From NCBI GenBank assembly GCA_001792895.1, contig MARA01000123.1:1-26270 (forward strand): a stretch of DNA of 26,270 nt, in the 5' to 3' direction. The DNA comes from Lentinus brumalis (taxonomy: Eukaryota > Basidiomycota > Agaricomycetes > Polyporales > Polyporaceae). Shown one piece after another: positions 18,138 to 26,270 of this stretch; position 1 is the stretch's first letter; each line of letters opens with the position of its first letter. Both the position numbers and the translations under genes were made by a program. The notes beneath the pieces were generated by a model. It was not told the origin of the DNA. It saw only the letters and a program-made list of their open reading frames with translations, and did not search any database.

Positions 18138-19058
18138 CTTGAGCCGGCATCCCGGCGAGCTGCGAGCTGCGATAATCGAGGCCATATCCCGAGTAGTGCG
18201 ATGCCTGTGCAACCTGTCAGCCCGGACTGGGGATCTCGTATGCGAGCTGCATCCGTCTTGCGAGCCGAGAAGCGCATTGCAGGAGTGTCTACACAAGCGA
18301 AGTCAGCGGTCAAATATTGTCCGAACAAGTAGAGCCGTGCTACGTACGACTGCCTCGGTGCGGGCTCCCTCAGACGCGCTGCGAGGATGCATGATACCCT
18401 AGCTTCGCAACGCTATCTTTGTGCCGCCGTCATACGTGAATATGCGGGGATCTCGAGTCTCGAGTGTGCACCTGCAGGGCAGATCAATCCTAAATCTGAA
18501 GGAACTACGATCGAATGACTCCACTTACGTGGCTCTGCACTCGCAATTCCGGGAGCTGCAAGGTTAAGTCGACGGGGTCGATGCACTAAGCGATCCGAGC
18601 TGCGTGAACACGGGAGCGTGAAACCGTCCGAGCAGCGAGTAACCGGGTGTCTATGCAAGCACAAACAGAACAGCGCGGCCACCCCGGCGAGATCCCGATG
18701 TGCTGCGTTCTGAGCGGACGACGGGTATCGAGCACAAGTCCTGCAACGTCCGTCAGCACGAGCACGGATGAGCTGCACGACCGGGTGCACAAGTTTGTGT
18801 ACTTGCCTTGCACTGGCTCGCCACGATGATTAGCGCGGCCGGGGAATAGCTCGAATCCGACATCCTGAGCATTCTGGCAGCGGCGAGGAACATGCCTAAA
18901 CAATCGAATCTCGACTGCGAGCCCGATGTCCAAGCGCGACTATCGGGCCCAGATCCTCCTCGAGTTTTGCTCGACCTCGAGTTTTGCGTGCAGCGGGAAG
19001 TCAGTTCACGGGCAGCGCACACGCACGCCGCCTGCCCGGCACACCATACTGCGCGCGA

Positions 19059-19169
19059 GCCCCACCGTGGTATAGGTACCATAGAGCCCCACCGTGGTAT
19101 AGGTACCATAGAGGCCCACCGTGGTATAGGTACCATAGAGGCCCACCGTGTTATAGGTACCACAGAGGC
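19059..19169 (+). repeat. 27-bp minisatellite, four copies (unit 3)
   Basis: Cores lie at 19064, 19091, 19118 and 19145. Sequence and copy number match unit 1. Confidence 0.9.
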
Positions 19170-20286
19170 CCTTTTCTCGCCCTTTTATCGACGGACGTGC
19201 TCCGGCAGCTCCAGGCGCGCATCGTGCGGGACGAGATATATTCGCTACCTACGACACCGCCATCGCCTTGACGGACTTTGGCATCGCGCGCGCCTTCGGA
19301 ATAGAGCACGCGGACCGACCGTGGACCCAGCTGTCCCCATGGAATGTGCGTCGGGACAGTGAAGACGCGGATCGCCGTGGCAGCTGGCTGAAGGGCAGGG
19401 ACGGGGACGAGACGCACACCTTGGCGGGTACATTTGGATACGTCGCGCCGGAGGTCTACTCCGGCCAGTACTCGTACGGAGTGGACGTCTGGGGAGCAGG
19501 GGTGGTGTTGTACTCGATGCTGACTGGAAGGGTGAGTCCACCGGCATATTGACGAGCAGCGAGGCTCATATGCATGTCCCGCAGCTGCCGTTCGGGCTCC
19601 AACCGAAGGAGCAGCGGTTGGAGGAGCTCATCAACCGAACCGACACCATCCCGGCCGACTTCGACCTGTACGGGGTCGTCGATGGGGAGATCCAGGACTT
19701 GTTGACGAAGGTGGGCGAAGAGAGATACGAGTTGAAGCGAGGGCGCTGACGAGCGCCGCCAGATGCTGGAGAAGGACCCGAAGAAGAGACCATCGGTCCG
19801 CAAGCTCAAGAAGCACCGATGGTTCCATGGCATGTGCGTATGCAGGCTATAAGCGCGCCGCAGGAGCTGACGCACGGGTCCGTAGAGACTGGGACGTCAT
19901 AGAGCGCAGAGACAGGCCACAAGAGGTCTTCGGCGACAGCATGAGGGAAGATGATGAGGTAGGAAACGCAGCCAGACGTCAAGCAACTGTGCTGACCTCC
20001 GTCCCAGAACCTCGACGTGTCGTACGGGCGGCCGTATGGAGCATTAGACAGACCACCGCACGAGTGGTTCGAATGGGTCTCGCCGAGCCTCCGCGGCACC
20101 GATGGCTCCTTCGACACGACGAATGACTGGTCCTTGGGATCCACCTGTTACACGGACTGCCACCTGACGCACAGCGAGGACGGCTTCGAGGAAGCCGTCC
20201 GTTCACCAGGGGCTGGCGGTTCGGGAGGATCGAGCGTGGTGCGGAAGATGAAGGGATGGATGAAGAGGAGGATGTCGACTTCGTAG
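19157..20286 (+). CDS. Headless Ser/Thr protein kinase, C-lobe only, five exons (unit 3)
   Basis: The layout is as in unit 2, shifted by 8211 bp, with introns at 19532-19584, 19711-19762, 19834-19885 and 19959-20007. The C-lobe frame is open through all exons; the 4 bp lost in unit 1 are present. Differences from unit 2 are few, for example GIEH for GTEH after the DFG motif and TFGY for TSGY before APE. A start codon and N-lobe are missing here too. The gene lies tail to tail with the methyltransferase, 137 bp from its stop. Confidence 0.8.
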
Positions 20287-20423
20287 GTCGCACGTGGAGT
20301 GTATCGAAGCGGTGCTGTATGCCAGTCGCTTCGGACTTGCTTCTATCTATCGTCGAGTTATCAGTATGCATGGAACAGACGTCAGACAGCGCGACATACG
20401 AGAGTAGAATCCTGCCTATGAAG

Positions 20424-21242
20424 CTAGCCGTGCCGCCACCGCAAGACCATCCATATGATCCAACGCCTGCGTTCGGCTTCGTCTTCACCCTCGGCACATT
20501 CCACGCTCCACGGCCGTTCCTCTGTACGCCGACACGTCTTTCTCTGAGGTCCTCTATGACGAAGCCGGCATCCGGAACGAGCTTCAAGAACGAGGCGACC
20601 ACATATCGGCCCGTGTGAAGGCCTGCTACAAGATAGATACGCGCATTCGGAGCTCGCTTCAGAGTAAACTGCAGTGTCTGGACAAAGATGTGGTGCGTGT
20701 CCGAGTTCCATAGCGTGTCCGCGGCAAGGACAACGTCGAATCCAGGGATCGAATCCAGATGCGCACTCTGGGACAACATGAGAGGGGAAGGGTCGGAGCC
20801 CCAGCCGTACGGGACGACATGACAGCGCTCCGCGACATCGTTCCGCTTCGCGTTCTCGGAGAGGGTGTGGATGAGACTCTCGTCGGGGTAGTCGCTGCAA
20901 GTCACGAGCGCGTCCTTGTACATCTTCGAGATGAGGATGCTCGGTAGGCCCGCGCCCGCACCGAGCTCCAGAACCCTCAGCGGCCGTCCCTCTTGCTTCG
21001 CGATGGCTACGTGCTCGTGCAGATGGAGGTCATGGATGTGATCTGCGACGTACAGCGCAGATGACCATATCGACGATGCGTGCAAGGCCCAATTCGCTGC
21101 CTGCGTGTCGGGGTGACCAGGTGGATGGGTGAGATCCCGTCGTATTCATAGGTGAATGATGAGCCGGCTGAGGAGTGTGCGACGGGACATGATCGTAGAG
21201 AATCTCGAGGGACTCTGCCAACAGATCTTCGGGATCAGACAT
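20424..21242 (-). pseudogene. EFM7: EFM7/NNT1-like methyltransferase, three frameshifts (unit 3)
   Basis: This is the same gene with the unit 1 type of sequence but without the 24-bp duplication. Relative to the consensus it has single-base losses near 21185 (GACGGGACAT for GACGGGGACAT), near 21110 (as in unit 2) and at about 20527 (CTGTACGCC for CTGTACCGCC). The last shifts the final ~35 codons, so the frame runs on past the normal stop and produces a spurious long minus ORF to 19979. The central part, with motif I, SDYPDE, ADTLWN and HTGR, is open. Confidence 0.75.
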
Positions 21243-21795
21243 CCCCAGGCAAAGCAGAAGACTGGTCGTCCGAGGGAAGACCGTGACAGCCGACTCGAAC
21301 CCCAGAAAGCCGCGGCATCTCGGCCCCTTCGCAAGCTTCATGTCTGACGCAACTTCGTCGCCGCACAGGTGCGTATCTTGGCCCATCGACACGCTCGACC
21401 TTCAGCAGCTTGTGGGCGACGTCCAGAGCAGGGAGGTGCGAGCGGCGAGGAGGCCTGCATAGCACGACCAAACACCGGAGGCCGGAGCGCACGCCGGTCT
21501 ATGACGCACGCTGCTTGTCGCTCGCCCCCGTCTGCACCAAGCGCGTCTTTCCTGCTCCCTTCCACTCTCTCTGCAGGGTGCATCCACGGCGCACACCCCC
21601 TCGTCGATAGAGTTGTGTGCTGCGCTCGATTCGTGTGTCTCTGCGCCTCCAGCGTGTCTGTCCGACGCTTCTCTCGCGCTACAAGGCAATCCCCTTCCCC
21701 TCGCTAGTCACCCTACCGTCCGTCTTGTCCGAGCGCGCTCACGACAGTGCGCATACACCTGGATTCGCGGCAACCCACGCGAGCGCACCGTCAAG
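21243..21795. promoter_or_regulatory. Divergent promoter, C/T-rich (unit 3)
   Basis: This is the counterpart of 3347-3899. I saw no difference from unit 1. Confidence 0.45.
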
Positions 21796-22826
21796 ATGCA
21801 CCGGCCGCGGCCCATGCAGAGCGTGTCAAATATGCGAACAACCAAGGTGCGTGCTCTGACCCATTCGGACACCAGCTCTCGGTTTTGTGTCGACGGCCCT
21901 GACACCTAACTATGCATCGCGGGAGCTACGACCTTCACGGCTCCCTCGCGCGTTCACCGACTCCGGTCCGCCTCACACGCCCCGCCTGGCTAAACTTGGG
22001 GGTCTCCTCGACAGCGTGGAGCTGCACCGCCCGCAGCTGTACGCGCGCCCGTCTGGCCTGTACTCGTACTCAAACCGCGCGGGTCCCACGCCCACCTGTC
22101 TGACGCGAATATCAGCATGTCACTCAGGCCCAAGACAGTGAAGCAGACATACCAGTGCAATCTTCCACCACCCGATCTGTCAATGGCCCTGTGCGCAGTA
22201 CGTCAGCCCGAGTTGGCAACGTAGGAAGACGCGAAGAACTCACGGTGTTGCTTACAGGCCTGGCTCTCGAGATCTGTGGAGGGAAGAACGGCCTTCGCGC
22301 TCTACATGAGCAGGCGACGAGACGCAGAGACGCACCTAGCTTGCGCCAACGGGTGGGACAAGCGAGGTGAGTGAAGGGCGAGGGCTAGAGGGCGACAAGT
22401 ACACTGGTGGCGGGAGAGGAGGAAGTGGCGGGTGGATAGTGAGGTGCGTGAGCGAGGTCGGGTGGGGGTGCTGATCTTGCAGACGGCGCACCAACCAGTA
22501 CCTTTATCGACGTTCAGCTTGCGCAAACAGAGCACGCGCGGCGCGTCTCCGCCCAAGTCGCCGTCCGGACCGACGAGATCTCGCATGTCCTCTGCGCGTG
22601 CTCGCGTCCGCATCCGCCGTCGTCTCCGAGCGCCACGAACAGCGCGTCGCATCCTGCACACTGCAACTCGGGACGGCGACGTCCTCCTGCAGTACGGCCG
22701 TCGAGCACGGCCTCCTCGTCAAGCTCCTGCGTGCACGGACCCGACCGTGATCAAGGTTGGCGAGCGCACCGTCCGCTAACGGAGGGCAACAACAATGCGA
22801 CGGACAGCAGCCCCGCACCGGTATAA
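21796..22826 (+). CDS. Unrecognised five-exon gene, 239 residues (unit 3)
   Basis: This is the same model shifted by 17896 bp from unit 1: exons 21796-21846, 21926-22059, 22116-22197, 22258-22366 and 22483-22826. All exons appear open and identical to units 1 and 2. It is the only multi-exon gene model that stays open in all three units. Confidence 0.5.
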
Positions 22827-23614
22827 CGCAAGGTGCGCCCTGCCTTGAGTCTCCAACTGCAGCTTGGCGGCTGCAGACCGTCCGCACCGTCCAGCCTGCA
22901 GTATCGCCGCGTACGGGCGATGCGGCGAAGGAGGGCGACGCAGTAGGTCCAGGCATCGAACCGCCGCTCGGGAGGAGAGGATCATGGCATCGGCAGGGCC
23001 GGATCCACGCCTGAGCGTGCGGACAGCAACCCCGGCGGAGGGCGTGCTCACCCCGGTGCTCCTCTCTGGACCGGAGCGCAAGGCGGGCTGCGATTCGTTG
23101 TCGAGATGCTGCGCGTCGCGCACCGTGCACTGTGCAGCGACTCGGCGTTCGTCCTCGACCGTGTCTTGCGTCCGTGTCCGTGCCCGCGCCGGTGCGCTCG
23201 CGCAGGTGTTGCGACGGCCTCTTGCCGTTCGTACTTATCCCCGCCGCGACGGTAGCGGGACCCGGGAGAGCCTCGAGGAGGCGTCGATGCTCGAGGGTGA
23301 CGTCGGGGAAGGATCACGGCATGTTGGGCAGCCGGTTGGGTGGCGACGTTCGTCGGTACATTGTAGGTCTCCGCGTCTTCGCGCAATGACATCGACATGC
23401 GTTTGGCGTCGGACCTTGTCTGCTTGTCCGAGAGTGACCTGCGTCCCGCCGCCGGTCTTGCAATGCCTGGAGATCTGCTCGAAGCTGTCTGTGCTGGAGT
23501 ATCTTGAAAGGTGTAGACAGTGTGCTGCGATGTCGGCCGGCCGCCGCTCGAGTTCTGAATTGGTGACTGCACTTGATTGCCTGTTCCGACGTCGGCTCCA
23601 AGACGTGAGGACAC
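22776..23614 (-). pseudogene. Ser/Arg/Pro-rich minus-strand ORF, frameshifted (unit 3)
   Basis: This copy starts at 23614 like the others, but one C is missing from a C5 run near 23052 (four Cs here, five in units 1 and 2). The original frame then stops at 23048, after 188 codons. The lesion is in a homopolymer, so it may be a sequencing error. Confidence 0.3.
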
Positions 23615-24272
23615 CTTCCTTCATGTGATCTGCACTTCCGGTATGAGGGCCAATCGTGCAGCCTTTCGAGAGGCTCCAAGGATGCGAGCGGTTCCGAGTC
23701 GCTGGTGCTCACTGCTAGTACTGAGTATGCTCAGCGGATGCTTGTGGTAATATGATGCTCGAGGGCACCACCGAACGCCAGAGGCTTGTCCTTGGGCTTG
23801 AGCTTGAGCTAGTGTCTGCAGAGTTGCTGCGACCGATTGGTGGATGCGACGATCATTCTGCGGCGACGGCGATGAAGTTGAGACCATGAATTCAACCGTC
23901 TCGGTCCGTACCAGGCTCGAGGTGACGATAAGTGGTCGTGATGCACCAGTACTACGCAGATACGGCCCGAATCCCATTATTCTCGACCTGGTAAGTACCG
24001 GTGTCCGCGACCTAAGCCACGATCAGAAGCTCGCCGGGACACAGACCTGCGAATCATCACAAAATGTCTCGACTCTTGTTCAGTACTAAGTAGTTCGAGT
24101 CAACTCACCGGTCCTTCAATCGAAAGATGACTTGCAAGTGGATTCGCGCAGTACAAGACGTACTGGCTCTACATAGTATCGAAGCACGCGAAGTTAGAAC
24201 TCCGAGGTTGACCGCTGGCTAGTCGAGTTTGTGGAGTCTAGGCAGAGTAAGTATACCCGCAGCCCCGCTCAA

Positions 24273-25052
24273 TCACCTCGAGTTCCCATGAATCCGGTGG
24301 AAACACCGTGTGATTGTGACCGAGACGGTTTCATTTGAGAGCGAAAGGCTCGTATCGGTATGACAGGAGACGGACCTCGGACGTAAGTATACGACGTTGT
24401 CGGAGGCCGAGGGACACAGGCGAGACCCTGCAGCGCGGTCAAACTTGAAGATGAAGGTGGTGAACACGCAGTTGCGGTCGTTGACGATGGCACTGCTGAC
24501 AAGTAGAACATGTCATGTATTCACGAGTACATACTACATGACATGTCAATGCATAAGTAACTGAAGTGTCCGTCCAAGTGTTGGGCCCCTCGACGAGCAC
24601 TGCACTGGTATGCCAAGGACCAAGAATACTTACTATACAGTAGACAACAATGTAGTATCACGCACCAACATCATGGAGAATCCGGAAGGACGTCGTTTCC
24701 ACCGATGCAAGGGTGTTTGGGAGCGTGGTTGGTTTTGACCGCCAATATACAGCTCTTGGATGTCCCAATTGGTGTGTCGCCGCCACGCTGTAAGTACGGC
24801 CAGATGCTTGAACAGCGAACACATGCAGCTCCTCTTTTGCGAGTGCCCGGCGACCTCATGCGGGCCAAAAGAAGTCAGTATCAGCGGTACCAATACAAAG
24901 CAGGGAAGGCTCAAATAAGTAAGTATGTCGCAAAGGCTGGGTGCGGCCTTGAGCCTTGAGTGAGCACGAACGACTTCTTTGGACTGTTCTCCCAGGCCCT
25001 GGATGTAGGCCGAGCCGCTGCAGAGAACGAAGCGTCTCCAGTACAGCTCTTC
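24273..25052 (-). CDS. Candidate spliced minus-strand gene in the module (unit 3)
   Basis: This is the copy of the model at 6378-7157, shifted by 17895 bp: exon A 25052-24634, intron 24633-24496, exon B 24495-24273. Both exons and the splice sites are preserved. Unit 2 lacks the entire gene. Confidence 0.35.
24508..24546. repeat. Perfect 12-bp inverted repeat (unit 3)
   Basis: This is the same dyad as at 6613-6651; arms and spacer are unchanged. Confidence 0.9.
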
Positions 25053-26270
25053 CTAGAGTCTATGTTGTAAGTTGCTGCCCAGAATGGTACCGGCCATGGC
25101 GGATCTCAACGCGCCTGCTGGTAAGGTACCACATTGGATGGACCGAGTTGCGTTGGGACTAGCGGAGCGTACATCCGGTGCGACACCGTGCGAGAGATCC
25201 AGTGAGAATTAACACCAGGATGCTTGACGGCTGGCTGCAGTGCCGATGGAGACGAGAGACCGTGAGATGCGAGCAACATTCAAGAGCCTCCCGGCCTGCA
25301 AGACGTGAACAGAACTGATCTGTGCACACGGTTGTCCTGCGTCTGACTCTCAGCAACAGGTTTCAATGCTGGTGAACCGCTGGAAGTGCTCACTTGCAGA
25401 TAGCTCGCTTGAGCGAACAGGAAGCCGAGATGCGTCGTGACCAGCCATGGCATTGAAGTTGCGCCCGGAACTATGCGGAGGTTGTCCGGAACTTGTTCCG
25501 AATAGGACCTCCACTCGCGAAGTAAGAAGCATTGAAGAAGCTGCCAGTGCACACCATCGCTCGCAGCATGCTTAGTGGGAAGGTCTCCGCTATGGGGAAT
25601 GGTCGTCTTGTCTTCGACCTCTCCCGGGCTGTCCATCAGGTAGGCCTGCGTGCGTGGCTTGTGGGTGAGCTGCGTTGTCAAGGGCATCTCCCGACGGTGC
25701 GTGGAGACTCCTGCTACAATGCATCAGTGTGAAGCGACTGCAAGGTTCGGATCGCGCACACCTTGTGAGACAGCGCGTCCGGGATCCCGTCGCCAATGAA
25801 GCACCATGCCGACGTTGAACGCGCATACCGGATCGGTCTGCTTTGAGTGTCTGATGACGGATTATGCATTGCATTCTCTTGCTGTGCGTTCGTTCTTTTG
25901 AACGCTGCTATACGCAGTGAGCGGTGGGATTCAAGTCCTGGACTGCTCATCACAGAGGCCAGGACGTGCAGTAAATGAGCCGCAGACCATCTGAAGAGTA
26001 GGAGTTGTCGCCGTCGACATCGCTTCATATTGACACCCGTTGCGAGCTGCCAGGACACAGATCAGGAGGAGCCTCAACCAAAAATGGAACCATAAACGGG
26101 CTCAGCTAAGTGTCAGCGTGAGCTGCGGCGTAGAGTCGATAACGCGAGCATCATCCCATGTGCCCGAGGGAGCCAAGTGTGTCTTCTCGAGCCTCTATTG
26201 TCGACATGTTGCTAGTCAGTGCGTCAGCACTTGCGTTGCCCAGATCACTGCTCGTTAAAATGTCGAGACA

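Larger units (their letters stand above)
24036..25260. other. 1225-bp module (unit 3)
   Basis: This copy has the same length and ends as 6141-7365 and is almost identical to it. One difference noticed is GATTCGCGC near 24144 for GATTCGTGC. Confidence 0.85.
17915..26270 (+). repeat. Tandem macrosatellite unit 3 (long form, cut by window end)
   Basis: This is the third head-to-tail copy. It matches unit 1 positions 1 to about 8387 and has the 1225-bp module at 24036-25260. It is much closer to unit 1 than to unit 2. From about 25630 onward it shows many single-base losses relative to both other copies, mostly in short homopolymers. Confidence 0.95.

Noticed and set aside
19979..21085. 368-codon minus-strand ORF in unit 3
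   Set aside because: Its second half is the methyltransferase read on in a wrong frame after a one-base loss near 20527. The extension lies antisense to the kinase exons and has no features of its own.
1..26270. rDNA array, telomeric repeats or CRISPR
   Set aside because: No rRNA-like sequence, no TTAGGG-type runs and no short regularly spaced repeats apart from the 27-bp minisatellite were found. The unit genes are split by spliceosomal introns.

Overview
The window looks like nuclear DNA of a fungus, most likely a basidiomycete. It is GC-rich, and its genes carry many 49-116 nt GT-AG introns with CTGAC/CTAAC-like branch sites. The readable proteins are a Ser/Thr kinase with an FHGIDWD C-lobe ending and an EFM7/NNT1-type methyltransferase, both fungal in character. 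There is no operon structure, rRNA or CRISPR, and nothing prokaryotic.

The whole window is one head-to-tail tandem array with very long units. In the phase set by base 1, unit 1 is 1-9778, unit 2 is 9779-17914 and unit 3 is 17915-26270 (cut by the window end). Both window edges fall inside a unit, so the array probably continues on both sides. Units 1 and 3 are nearly the same. Unit 2 is the variant: it lacks a 1225-bp module (6141-7365 in unit 1, 24036-25260 in unit 3) and a 335-bp segment (9351-9685 in unit 1), and its outer parts carry many substitutions.

Each unit reads left to right as follows. (a) About 1.1 kb of diverged DNA without a confident gene. (b) A 27-bp minisatellite running directly into a headless kinase gene (+) with four clean introns but no N-lobe, no start codon and a damaged HRD loop. 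(c) A tail-to-tail methyltransferase gene (-), broken by different small indels in every copy. (d) A C/T-rich divergent promoter. (e) An unrecognised five-exon gene (+), open in all three copies. (f) A Ser/Arg/Pro-rich minus-strand ORF. (g) In units 1 and 3 only, the 1225-bp module, which holds a candidate spliced minus-strand gene and a perfect 12-bp inverted repeat. (h) About 2.4 kb with decaying minus-strand reading frames.

The centre (roughly 1512-2898 and 3420-6080 of unit 1) is identical or almost identical in the three copies by eye, while the flanks differ at many sites. This is the pattern left by concerted evolution, with one diverged island inside the methyltransferase gene. The genes show no common pathway. 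The unit is best described as a macrosatellite built from captured, partly dead gene fragments. The last ~640 bases carry many single-base deletions relative to the other copies, so exact reading frames there should not be trusted.
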